Shown one piece after another: positions 12,181 through 23,379 of a DNA stretch of 64,000 nt (position 1 is its first letter; every line of letters begins with the position of its first letter). The position numbers and the translations under genes are program-made. Location: assembly GCA_021234155.1 (NCBI GenBank), contig JAJEKV010000753.1, positions 1 to 64,000 on the forward strand, given 5' to 3'. This stretch comes from Isoetes taiwanensis. Its lineage: Eukaryota; Streptophyta; Lycopodiopsida; Isoetales; Isoetaceae. The notes below the pieces were generated by a model. It saw only the letters and a list, made by a program, of their open reading frames with translations, had not been told where the DNA came from and did no database searches.

Positions 12181-13368
12181 AATGCGAAATTTGAATTTGA
12201 ATTTGAAATGGTCATAATAATTCTGCCCACCTCTATATATTATTCAATTTGTTGTTTCTGAATCTCATATACTATTATGTATGCAATCGAGTATTTATTG
12301 CTTCTTAGCCTGGGTTTGAAAGTAAAGTGTTGGGTTTTACCTTCGTTTTGGCGGATTGGTAGGGGTAACCCTCTCTGTACCAATCTGATTTTCGGTAGTT
12401 AACTACCAAGATATTTTGTTTGTTATTTATTATGTTATTTGTCTCGTTAATGTGTCATTTTGGTGATCCAGGTACCAGTTGGAGAATCGAGCCCTCGCTA
12501 TCCTGGCCTACGGCGGGGATTACACCCCTCAGTCCGTAGCATGGCCCAGTCTCCTTTTTGACAATAGTACATTTGTTTTATCTCTTTTCTGTGTCCTGTC
12601 TTCCATGTTGCTCATACTTCGTTTATGAGGGTTTTGAGCCTATAGTGGTCCGGATAAGCAGTTGGTGGGTCTAGCCCTCGCTATCCACGGTGTCTGGCAG
12701 AGCTTTGGACCTCTACATCTTGTATCTTGTTCGCCTTTTTTTACTCATTTAAATACTTGCTTGCTTGTTCTTGTTCGTCGGGTCCCTGTTGTGATGACTC
12801 GTCTCTCTTTTCCCTTTGCCACCTGCAAATTTCATATATTGGTATCTAATATACCTCCCTACTGTGGTGGCTTTTATTCCCCTTGCATTCGCCACCCGCA
12901 TTTTTCATAATCGTCTCCCATTTGCCCTGCGGGTTTTCGTGTTTTAAATGCGTTGGCAGTGTTCTTAATGTTTGCACCTTATTGTTTTCATTCGATGTTG
13001 TGCTCCCAGTAGGGATTTTTCTGTCTACTTTTCTATTCCTGTTATATTTCTGTTCACGGCTAAGCTACTCACGCCTCCTATCCCTCTCAAGTTATCAAAA
13101 ACTTCGCGATTATGCTATTCGTATCTCCTATAACTCCCCGGTTACCAAAGATTTGCGTGATTCATGTACTAAACGTCTATGCTATACAATTACGACTCTT
13201 TGACCAGAGGGATGGACTCAGAAAATCATACATTAAGTCATTAAGTCATTAAATCATATCTCATATTTCATAATTCTTAAGACAAAACTGTTCAACTAAG
13301 TATATTCAAGAGATAGATAGAGGACTAATAAAAAAAACAAACAACAGAAACACGAGGTTAAGGGCAGA
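11817..13368. repeat. Tandem duplication unit 2 (1,552 bp)
   Basis: Second copy of the 1.55-kb unit. It ends at ggttaagggcaga (13,368), after which the sequence is unique. It differs from unit 1 mainly in short clustered patches, many containing CTG or CAG in one copy. The repeat carries a second start of the ORF1-like gene (to 12,176 on the minus strand) that is cut off at the unit boundary. Confidence 0.9.
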
Positions 13369-13446
13369 AGCACGAAACATAAACTCAAAATGTGGAGTCG
13401 CCCCTCGATTTCCACCATTTTGGCTCCCTCAATGCTTGTTGACTCC

Positions 13447-13994
13447 TCAATTTCTCTGCCTGCCTGTTCTCTTCCCTGCTGAAGTCTCCACGACTGTCTT
13501 GTTCTTCTCCGAATTCCTTGCAAGTAGTGCTCGGCATATGTGTTCAGTCGGATTTTTTTCACAGCAGATCACGCATACCTTTCCAAAATCACCAACTAGC
13601 AGATCGTGTTGATAGTTAGCAGACTTTTGGATTATTGCATTCAATTGCAACCAATTAAAGCACATCAGCACCCGTTCCTTGTCATGCCTCCTGACTGTGT
13701 CATTTTTATCTGCTAGAACTCCCATGACCTCCAGCAACTGGAGATTGTATCCTGCGTCCTTCATGGTTTGCGCATGGTGAATCCTATCACAAAATAGATA
13801 ATGCACCCGTCCACAGTTGAGGCACGACGACAGCCCATTCTCCAAGCATAGGCAGTCTTCTTCAAATATGCACCAAGGTCCGGCATCTTCTTCCAGGGAA
13901 TGGTGAGGTTCCCCGGGTTCCCAGCTCTAGGCCGCTTCCTCGGTGCTGATTCTGTATCCGCTTGTGCCTCAATCACCTTTTTGCCTCTGTCCAT
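13447..13994 (-). pseudogene. Unknown ORF with cysteine-rich motifs, one frameshift
   Basis: On the minus strand a start at 13,994 (MDRGKKVIEAQADTES) leads into a basic segment, then crosses a frame change near 13,840 into a longer reading that ends at 13,447. The second part contains CLNC, then VCVICCEKNPTEHIC, which could be zinc-binding, although no known finger spacing fits clearly. Amino-acid composition and length look protein-like. The ORF lies upstream of the ORF1-like gene on the same strand and is separated from it by the duplicated non-coding units. I do not recognise the family. Confidence 0.4.
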
Positions 13995-14979
13995 GGTGTT
14001 ATCTGCTAAGATTCTGTAAGCCAGTGCTGGATATTTGTGATGCGAGGATGGCTTCCCCTCTTGTTTGATGCAAGAACCCTAAAAAGAAAAACCTCTGACC
14101 TTGAGCTATCCCTCATCTCTTGTATTTTATAGTCTGATTACTTTTTAGGGCTAGCCCCCCTTCCTTCCCGCCCCTTTTTCCGGATACATCTCCATTAATT
14201 ATATGTCTTGTCCTATTCTGTCTGGTATTCATAATTCGTATGTGTGTACGATAAATATATCGTAGCCTCACCCACTTTATACTGACAGTTTGTGCCTTTA
14301 GCTCCTTCGTATCTCGCCTGGTTAATCATTAACGGCTACCCGCTTTTCGTACGTGTATACCTCTACCATTTTAGGCTTAAGACCCTATATAATCTGTCAG
14401 TGTATATTAGTCATAAATGTTCGCTTTCGTGTCTTCTACTCGTTTCTACCGCCCGAGCTGTCGTCCGATGATGTAGGTGCCATGTAATCCTGAGTCTTGT
14501 CAGCCCACTCGTCGTCATCTCATCCCCACATTTGTCTATTTCCATTTCCGCGCCACTTCGTTTCTCTTACGCTCTTTAAATTTGAATTAATCCTAGGATT
14601 TAAGTTCGTTGTATTGTATGTTATATTCCCTTATTAACGTTTACCCTTTGGCCTTAATTTTCAACTGTCAAGAGCATCTTTTTGAGTTTGCCCCACCGAG
14701 ATTTCTTCTCCCTTTGAGCCTCTCCCGGCGTCGACTTCGTATCAACTTTGATAAGGGACTGTAGCTATGGGCCCTCTCTCAATTCGTTCGGCAGTGGAGA
14801 GAGTTAGAGGTTAAGATTACACCAACTATACTCGTTCTACATAAAGTACCTTAGATTTATTCAAGGTATTTGATTCTACAGTGCTCTATTCAAAAGAGAT
14901 CCGAGGTTCTATCCCCGCCCGAGGAATTTAAACTATATTCATCACTCAAACAATTAAGAATACTAAAATTCTGGTTCAT

Positions 14980-15452
14980 CTATGTTGATACCCCCTCCCG
15001 TCCTTTGCACTCGTTCTCATTTATCATGTCCTCCAGCGTAAGTTTGTAATCCGATTTGTTGCCAAAGATGGCCAGTAGATTGTTGAGCTCACTCGCGGAA
15101 TGTTGTGTTCTGTCTAACAGTAATAAAACATGTGCTTCCCTTCTCTGTTGGAACAGATGGTAGTTTGCCTCGAAGTGGGCTTTAAGATTATTGCCTACCC
15201 ATAGATCTGTTTTCTTCAAGAGTGTTTCCAATGCCTTGCATCTGATTACTTCCTTTTTGAGCATGTATAGATAATCTACCAGTTCTTGTTTTCCCATGCT
15301 ACCCCACCTATGTGGGCTCCTACTTTGATCAAGCTCTTGACACAATGTTGGAACTCTGTGTTGTGTCTCTTTTTAAAATTTCTGAGGATTTCACTCTGCA
15401 ACCTATTCAGTTCTTCCAATAGAGCCTCAGTCCGCGATAGTTTCATGCGCAT
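14980..15452 (-). pseudogene. Unknown helical ORF, one frameshift
   Basis: On the minus strand a start at 15,452 gives a charged helical opening (RTEALLEELNRLQSE), which changes frame near 15,330-15,345. It then continues as a helical protein rich in leucine, lysine and glutamate (GKQELVDYLYMLKKEV, later HSASELNNLLAIFGN) to a stop at 14,980. Total length would be about 155 residues. Coiled-coil character is likely. It is the most upstream of three protein-like readings on this strand, which together may form one multi-ORF element. No family recognised. Confidence 0.4.
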
Positions 15453-15980
15453 CTCGTTTCCCCCTTCCCTTTGTGTGGTTCTCTATCCTAATCCGCTTCT
15501 TTTAAGATACCTCACCCCCTCTCCAGCCTAACCCCCATATATATGCATCTATCATGAGAATCTGATAGGAGTCGTACCTGGCATTCGCGTGATCCCGCAT
15601 CTCGCATCATGTTACGTTGTTGCCCTTCTTTCCGAGAAATTGCTCTACAATCTGTCACTATATTGGTGCTTGTCATTCATTCTATAACATTTATGCTTAG
15701 AAAAGTTCCTTTTCGTATCCTTCGTCATTACCTTACCTTCTCCTTAGACCCTGATTCCGATCCTATCATCTTACCTTCGCCTTACATCCACACGGTACGC
15801 ACTCTGCTCGTCGCCACACTGCCTTAGTAGGAGCAGCCCAAGGAGTTTCGCATGATGGTGCTCATGCTTAAGGCAGATGGCAATCATCGTCTTCTCACAC
15901 TTGCTATGTCATTTGGACTCTAACTCAATGTCTTGATGTTTCTTGTCAGCTTGGCTTATATAAAGGAAGTTCTCTGGTTG

Positions 15981-16021
15981 TCGGCTGGTTTTTGTGTTCT
16001 TTGCGAGTCCCTTACCAGAAT
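15981..16021. repeat. 40-bp direct repeat, copy 1
   Basis: The segment containing tttgtgttctttgcgagtcc followed by cttaccagaa recurs at 16,755-16,795 in the same orientation. The pair brackets the mini-hairpin array. It could be a remnant of terminal or internal repeats of an element, but no target-site duplication was seen. Confidence 0.6.
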
Positions 16022-16298
16022 AGGCATCGATCCGAGCCATCGGATCGGCATTCTGGGAAGTGACGAGCAACTATATATGCACTATTCATTCTCATGGTTG
16101 GTTATCAGTGTATTCTCATAGCAGTGTCTCTTCCTTGCCCATTGCTTCCCTCTTTACACGCCCTTTTATATAAGTTTGAGTTTGTTTCATGTTCATGTTT
16201 ATTTCCTTTTCGATAGTAACTCCATTATCCTCCACTCATTGGTTGTTGTTATGGTGATTATTGTCATCTATTTTTTATATGTTTCTGTTCAGTACTGA

Positions 16299-16456
16299 CC
16301 ACCTGTTAGGTGATGCTTTTTTCCACCCGATGTCTGATGCAAATTATTTTCCACCCACTGGGTGATGCCATCTATATTTTTCCACCCGTGGGGTGATGCT
16401 AGATGATTTCCACCTGTTGGTGATGCTATTTCTCTTTTTCCACCTCTCAGTGATGT
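16299..16456. repeat. Array of six mini-hairpins (CACCC-loop-GGGTG type)
   Basis: Six units spaced 24-31 bp apart start at about 16,299, 16,323, 16,351, 16,382, 16,410 and 16,440. Most pair CACC or CACCC with GGTG or GGGTG across a 3-5 base loop, for example CACCCactGGGTG and CACCtgttGGTG, followed by atgct and a T-rich spacer ending in ttttcc. The spacers vary while the inverted arms are kept or compensated, suggesting that the hairpin form matters or that the array arose from a hairpin unit. Confidence 0.65.
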
Positions 16457-16754
16457 TTTCTATTTCTATATATGTTTGTTTATGGTTCCTAACATCTAAT
16501 GGGTGTTTTTGCTTTCTGAGGACTATTTTCTTAGGGGGTGCTCGCCTGCCATTTCTCATTAGGGTTTTCCTCAAAGACCCAAACGGGCGGGGTTTTTTTA
16601 CCCCGATGAGGTCGCCAATGTCCTCTCTCTTGCCTTTGCATATTTTCTTATTTCATTTATGGGATAGCTGGACATTGTTCCTATGGTCACTTCCCATTCA
16701 GATTTTTCCACACATTGTATACTGCTATTGTGATGAATGTCAAGCCTATCTATC

Positions 16755-16795
16755 GGCCAGCTTTTGTGTTCTTTGCGAGTCCCTTACCAGAACGA
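16755..16795. repeat. 40-bp direct repeat, copy 2
   Basis: Second copy of the segment at 15,981-16,021, with few differences. It lies downstream of the mini-hairpin array. Confidence 0.6.
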
Positions 16796-16799
16796 ATAA

Positions 16800-18820
16800 G
16801 AAGGATTTAAATTCTTGCTAACTTTTAAGCCTAAACTAGAAGTACATATAGTACAATGGCCTTGGCTAAAATAACAAAACTGCCAGAAGTAGCAATCACC
16901 TCTACCATTGTGGCTGAAAAGCAATCTTTGAATCTATTGAAAGATTGAAACTGTTGTCCTTGCTCGAGTGGTTCTCGAATCTCTTGAAACTTAATCAAGC
17001 TATGAAACGTGTGGACAAATGGTCATGCTGTCAAGGCCATGATTACTGTGCAATGATATGCACGATATGATAGGATCACTCTTATAAAGTGTGTTGCTTC
17101 TTATGGTTTGACCTTGTGAGGACTTGGATGTGGTGTTTGGTCTGGCATGCTTGTGGATGGTATTCATGAATAGTTATGTGTACAGCTAGGCATATAAAAG
17201 ATAAGAAGTGTTAGACATAAACTTTTAAAGTCTAGGGTTCTTCAAATAAAAGGAAAAAAATTCCAACAAAAGTCAGTAGGGATATGATGTTGTCTAGCTA
17301 ATTGGAAGTCATTCTACATGTGAAACATGCTAAATTATTATGGACGGCTCTTGAGTTGCAAGGGGTGCAGAACTCTGGGAATTTTTGGTTTTGGATACAA
17401 TTAAAAGTCGTTCTTGTAATTAATGTTCTTTTACTATTTTGAGAATTTTTTGATGCTAATCTAGCTAACTAGATGTTCTAAAATTCTATGCATTTGTCAT
17501 CTTTTCATTTTATTATTACTTCCTAGTATCTTAACAAGAGACGACTCTCAAGACACGTTTGGGTTATAAAATTCGAGGAGTTTTTGGGCTTTGGAGCAAT
17601 TTAAAAGTTGTGGGCCCCACTTGAGTCATATAAAATTTTATATTTAATGTGTGAATGTTTAATTCTATATTTTTACTAATTTACCCTATTCAAATCAATA
17701 ACTTGCTTTTTAAGACTCTAATGTTGGGGAAAATATTTTCTCACTACTCGAAGGGTTTCAGAAAATGAACCATAGACAGTGACCCTTATAATCTTTGTCG
17801 GAATAACTGATTGATTGGAACTGCTTCGAGTTCTCTGTGCTGCATATGATTATGATTCTTGTTGAAATAACTTGAGTGTGTAAAAGGTTTATTGTTAATT
17901 GTGATTCATACCAAGCCAAGCACATCCACGACCTAAATATTGTACATATAGAATAGGTTAGTAACTCGATAAATTTCATCATATGCATATTCATTGCTTA
18001 CATATCGTAAAATTTGCCAAATGAAACTGGCGTAATAAAGGATAAAACCATGAGAATAATCCATAGAAAGCATTTTAAAGGCCACCATCCACCATGCCAT
18101 GCATATCCTGCATAAAAGGGAAAAGGGTAAAGCAAAAAAAACCAGCACGTTTTGCAAGGGGGTGCAGCAATTCTTCTTGACTCAGGGCTTGACCCTTCCT
18201 TATATTCTGTACTGCCTATTGCCTTTGCTTTTAACAATGTAATACATGCAGCTCTCTGCTTGAAATACATAACTTGCCGCATTACAGATCTGGCATTTTC
18301 TGATTCCAAAGCATGTTACCTATTTTGCCAGATTAGAGCTTTCTGCAGATCGATACAAAGATATGGCCACTGTAAATTTTTTGGCTATAAATCAATGTTG
18401 CTAATCAATGGGTCATTATTGAATCAAGTAATAGTTACCTCTGATTGCAACCCAGACAACCCATCGGACAAGCCAAAAGACTTGAAGACAAGTTCATAAC
18501 CAGAAGATCATGAGCAGGTGAATCAACCAGCAAGCAGAATCGGCAACAATGTCTTGAAACCCTAGAAAAGGGTTCGATGTTTGCATGCCTTTTCGGCCCT
18601 TTGAAAAAATAATTAATACAAAAATTAGACTGTGGTCCAGCCTGTGCACATGAGATAAATTTAATTACAACCGTACGATTCTGCCTCTTATAAAAAATCA
18701 ATGGCCAAGAAAATGTGCACTCTAGAAATACTATTTAGTACACGTAGATGAATAGAACGACCAAATCATTGAAAAACCTTAGCAAAAAATGTACAAAAAC
18801 GCAAAAGAAACCCCTTGTTA
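16800..18820. other. AT-rich intergenic DNA, no gene recognised
   Basis: About 2 kb with only short open frames and no recognisable motifs. Weakly similar phrases occur near 17,350-17,410 and 17,530-17,620, too diverged to call a repeat with confidence. Confidence 0.55.
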
Positions 18821-18822
18821 TT

Positions 18823-19116
18823 ATGCTAGATATTGAGGCACACTTTATATAATTGATCAATCATCATCTCATTTGTAATAGTGCTAAATCTTTCGATAAA
18901 AGTATGGGTTAAAGCTAACCACTTAGTTGTTCCACAACCGTAATTTTGCTCAAACAAGAACCATCCTTCGGCTTCACTTTCCATGCATCTTTCAAAGACT
19001 ACATATTTTTCTCCTTTCTTATATCCATACTCCTCATAGTATTTTTCAAATTGTATCAAGAAATTCTTTGGATCTTTTGAGCCATCAAAGATTGGTAAAG
19101 GAATAGGAATACTTCA
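18823..19116 (-). pseudogene. LTR-retrotransposon gag fragment (retrotrans_gag type)
   Basis: On the minus strand an open reading of about 95 residues begins with a proline-rich IPIPLPIFDGSKDP. It continues into FLIQFEKYYEEYGY, a RCMESEAEGWF helix and the following LALTHTFIERF. This is the layout of the plant retrotransposon gag domain, in which a W-x2-F helix follows a conserved acidic turn. There is no start codon in the retained part and no nucleocapsid knuckle or pol follows, so this is an orphan scrap of a capsid gene. It abuts the L1 remnant to its right. Confidence 0.55.
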
Positions 19117-19339
19117 ATCTGAAAAGGGGGACCTTGATTGTGAAAAGCCACTCGAGTAATCTCTACCAGGCGAGAGATCTCAATAGAGTCCTCAAAATAT
19201 TGATCCAAAACCTGGCATTTGGATCAACCTCAGTGGATTCTACATGTTTAGTACTCCCATACTCTTCTTCTTGCAACACTTAGTCATAGAGATAGGCACC
19301 CAACATCTTCTGCTCGAGCCACCAGTAATAAGTCATCCA

Positions 19340-21560
19340 ACGATACTCTACATCTTACTTAGAATTTTTTTGTGAGCCATGATGATCGAGGACTGGTAGA
19401 CCTGAGAAGAGGAAATCACAGAGTTTGTAAGAATGTCCCTACCATTTTTAGACAGAAATTTAGAGTTCAAAGGGTCAACTTTCCTGTAAAACTTATCAAT
19501 GAGATCGCCCCAAAGATCATTGGCATTAATCCTGATAGCAAAGGGGATTCCTAAAATTTTAGTTTTATTACTAGGAAAGATACATACAATCCAAGGAAAG
19601 AGCTGCATGCTCTCCCCCAATCTGATTCCTTGAGATAAGTTTGGCCTTGATTGGATTGATTTTACACCCCGAGCATCTCCCAAAGTGGTCCAGAATCTGC
19701 TGAATAGCCTGAATGTATTGGTCTTCCAGGGCTACAAAAGAGGAAAGTGTGCAAAATGAACACTAAGAAGCTCTTCATCTCCCTGAGTAGGAAAAAGTCT
19801 GGGCCCTTTAATTAAGTGGAGGTTTCCGTCTTTTGGAAATTATTATGGAGACCCTCGATCATAATTAAAAATAAGAAAGGAGCAAGGAAACATCCTTGCT
19901 TGACTCCTCTTCTAATATCAAAGAAAGGACTACACTCACTATTTATTAGAATAGAGGATCTAAAGTTCATAAGGATAGCCATAAAAACAGAAATGACCTC
20001 ATCGAAGAACCCATCTTCTGGCAGCATCGGCTCAAAAATTTCCAACTTACTGTATCAAATGTTTTAGTTATATCAAGCTTTAAGAGACTAATGTTCTGGT
20101 TAGAATCCTTGTCCCAACTGATATCAAAAGAACCTGCTGCTCATTATCTAGGATAAATCTCTCTTTCAAATAAGTACTTTGAGTTTCATTGATGATAACA
20201 TCCAAAACGGGCTTGATCTTTGCAACTATAGACCCTGAAATAAGCTTGTACAACACGTTAAATGAAGAGATGGGCCTATAGTCCGAGGAGGACACATGGA
20301 TATCCTTTTAGGCATAAGAGATATGAGACTGGTATTGATCTTGCAGTCTAAGTACTTCAGAGACAAAAACTCATTAGCTATAGAGACCACAAAGTGCCCA
20401 GACTTCCCCAAGCCTTCTTGAAAAATTCAGCAGGGAGGCCATCAGGTCCAGGGGTTTTGCCATTCTCCATGCCTTCAAGAGTTCCAAGAATTGCAGCATT
20501 GATAAACTGTCTAGAAAGAGAAGCATTCATTTCATTAGTAACTTTGGACTGAATGTCTAGAAAATCATCAAAATCCTGCATACTGGTATCATAAGTAGTC
20601 CCCATGATCCTTGTGAAATGCTCTGTTGCTGCAGTCTTCATCTGTTCATCATTTTTAACGTTGTTTCCCTCCAATCATCCTCCTTGACCTCTCTAACATT
20701 AGCTTTAATTTTTCCCTCTCAATCTGAATTCTGATTTCATCCTTTTGCTGGCCTTGAGAGTGCTCATACTGAACCCTAAGATTCTACAAATTAATTATTT
20801 CTTGCTGATAGATTTTCTTAGCCCAAAACTTAAGCCAATTCTTGATCCTTTTCGAGACTCTCAGTAACTAGTCCATCCAACCAGTTTGCCCTGCATGCTT
20901 GTCCTCCTGATTTAGAATCTGGTTTAACTTAGTCATGAAGTCTTCATAATCAAGCAAATTAGTATTCATTTTAAAATAGAAGTTTCTTTTCCTTTGAGTG
21001 TTATTACTGTTGATCTGGATGAGCTGAGGGAAATGATGCGAGAGAGTATAGTTGGTCATGTTGGTAACTCACATGCTACTATTCCACAGAGTTCTACTAA
21101 GAACCTGCCATGGAGACAACAAATTGGCTGATCCCTATGACCACTACAACTATATGAATGAGGAATCACTTTGGCCAAACTTAGGTAATGGCTTGTGAGG
21201 AGGTTGGACCACTTGTCACCCTCATCACCACCTATGGCCCTAAAGTTCGTGCTTCTCATTAAATTATGAGTGATCATGTTAAAGTCCCCTCCCATAATAT
21301 ACTCATCATATGAGATATACTATTGTTAATCCTGTTTCACAATTGAGCTCTCTTAGCAGGCTGGTGGTAGGCATAAATATTGATCATATCAATCCTATTA
21401 TTGCCAATCATGCCACGAATAATCTGCCATCTTCTAGTGTCATCATTCATCATTTGAATATCACAAAAATTAATCCTACTATGTCAAGCAATAGTAATAC
21501 CTGCGAAGAGTTAATAGCCTTAAGAGACCAAATTTAAAATTAGCTGGCAGAACTCCACTA
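19340..21560 (-). pseudogene. Decayed L1 ORF2 (endonuclease and reverse transcriptase)
   Basis: Read right to left in several frames: an endonuclease block (GGDFNMI near 21,290); the region before the reverse transcriptase; the block NGKTPGPDGLPAEFFKKAWG near 20,430; SDYRPISSFNVLYKLISG near 20,230-20,290; RGVKQGCFLAPFLF near 19,900; and the post-catalytic GRDILTNSVISSSQVY near 19,400. The order and wording are those of plant L1-type ORF2, which nicks target DNA and copies element RNA into it. The catalytic FADD box expected near 19,760 is missing its aspartates. Several frameshifts and stops make it non-functional. No 3' tail was seen. Confidence 0.75.
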
Positions 21561-21640
21561 GGGATATTATCAATACCTTCATGAATTTTATGCTCTTGAA
21601 AAAAGAATAAAATCTAAATTCAAAAAGTTAAGACAAACCT

Positions 21641-22110
21641 TCAATCTACCTCTTTTTTTATTTGAGTTGATCCCATGGAGGAAGTAATCCCATTAAGACT
21701 AATATCCATTTGAGGGGGGCTGAATTTTCCTTGGGGGTCTCTTAGGTGGTTCCAAGATCTTATGCTTCTCACTTCCCTTACCTTTTTTCCTTTTGCTAGT
21801 GACGAAGTGACCAATCCGTGTCTTCATTTTCTCCAAGCCACAATCGTCTTGCATGTCTAGGCTCATGGTATCATCTTGGTCCTCCTTGATGGATTCATCA
21901 AAAACCTCCAGATTATCCCTAATGCTCCCTCAATCCATCATGGAAACACTCATATTCATGGGGTTAATCTTAATAGAAAACTTAAAAGAAAATTGAAGTG
22001 TAATACCTCCATGCAATTCAACATTCATGAGAGGGAGAGGAATTTTTTTAGTATTATTGTTGCTGCACTCCCCCTCTTCCATGTTTCTCGTAATGATCAC
22101 GTGTACAGTG
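21641..22110 (-). pseudogene. L1 ORF1 C-terminal part, one in-frame stop
   Basis: On the minus strand one frame stays open from about 22,110 to a TGA at 21,641, apart from a single internal stop near 21,930. The product has an acidic middle and a strongly basic tail (TSKRKKGKGSEKHK, then PPKRPPRK). It lies immediately upstream of the L1 endonuclease on the same strand, which is the position of ORF1. The zinc knuckles usual in plant L1 ORF1 are not visible in the retained part. Confidence 0.45.
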
Positions 22111-22624
22111 GCTCACCAACTAGAAGTTGAAGCCCTCAACATGGCATGTTGCTCGTACAAATGCTGCTAAAGTCATTAATGTCAAAAGATGCCCTATGAT
22201 TTGAGCGATCCACTCTCAAATTGGCAACTTTTATTTGTTCCTTCAAATTGTGAATCTTACGCTTACATGTTGCTATTGCATCCACTTTATTTTCCAGCAC
22301 ACAAATAAATCCAATGCAAATACTTAGGCCATTTTCAAGCTCGAATCATACTTTATTGCGAGCAAAGATATTAGCCATTGGTCGAATGTATGGCAAGTAT
22401 TTGAAAATGGAAAAATCTTGCATATCCCATGATGGTTAAGTGGCGATAACACATATCAAAGTGTTCAAAGGCATTAGAATAAACTAGAATTAACAATATC
22501 CTATATTACATATATATACAAAATATTATTTTGAGAAAATTACTGATATGCATACACACATCCACTATATTACAAGTATGAACATTGCATCTCAACTCTC
22601 ACCCACACCACCATTTGACACATG

Positions 22625-22740
22625 GGGATAATGCTAGGCATTGCCGGGTCATGAGACATCATGGGGAGTTCAAATCAATGACATTCTCACTCGCATCAAC
22701 ATTTCACACTTGCGGATAATGCTTGGCATTGCACGTGCGC
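22625..22740. repeat. Imperfect tandem repeat, period about 95 bp
   Basis: Two copies of a phrase containing ggataatgctaggcattgcc (second copy ggataatgcttggcattgca) are spaced about 95 bp apart. They lie to the left of the Helitron-type ends and may belong to the same element. Confidence 0.45.
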
Positions 22741-22939
22741 TACACTTTTACACCAGTTATGATGTTATCTGTAGAGAAGAAGTGAAGTTATCATGTAGTG
22801 AAGTTTGATATTGGAATCCTGGTGATGTGCACCACGTGAAGATGCATATTCAAAGTTTTACGATGATGTGCACCATGTGGAGATGCATATTTAGAGTTCT
22901 ATAGGATCCCAGGGGACATTATTTGATGATATTGCGTGC

Positions 22940-23140
22940 CTGCAATTTCAACAAAAAAATAATTCGAATAGCAAATTATGTTCTCTGCGAACATCAACCC
23001 GTGGAATCAATATGTGGCGCTGTAACAACATTCGACATTAAATATGATTTGCCACCAGAGTACTAACTTAGGTTAAAGGAAGATAAAAACACACAAGCTC
23101 CTAGATTAGCATGGCAACACTGGGCACACGTTTACTGGTG
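22940..23140 (+). mobile_element. Decayed Helitron-type 3' end, copy 1
   Basis: This segment is an older version of the one that follows. It begins with a caatttcaacaaaaa-type phrase and ends attagcatggcaacactggg then tttactggtg. The hairpin and the CTAG terminus have been changed, consistent with CpG and other transitions. Confidence 0.5.
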
Positions 23141-23179
23141 ATAAACCCAAAGTTAATATATTGATGATAGTTGTCATTA

Positions 23180-23329
23180 GACAATTTCAATAACAAAAAT
23201 AATTACAAAAGCAAATCATGTCCGTTCTTGCCAGTATCAGCATCGAAGAATTTCCATATATGGACATTAAAGGCCGAATAAACGTATTCCAGGACATTAG
23301 CCCGGCAACGCCGGGCATCCGTTTACTAG
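23180..23329 (+). mobile_element. Helitron 3' terminus (hairpin plus CTAG)
   Basis: The right end shows a six-bp stem CCCGGC-aac-GCCGGG at 23,301-23,315, then ten bases, then CTAG at 23,326-23,329 followed by T. A GC-rich hairpin 10-12 bases before CTRR, inserted before a T, is the hallmark of Helitron 3' ends. No Rep-helicase coding sequence and no 5' TC end were located, so this is a non-autonomous or truncated copy. Confidence 0.6.
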
Positions 23330-23379
23330 TATCCCCTTATATCTCTGTGTATGCCAACTGATGTAGTTTGATCTATTGA

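Noticed and set aside
14895-14925. B-box-like ggttctatcccc on the plus strand
   Set aside because: No A box at a suitable distance upstream and no repeat context.
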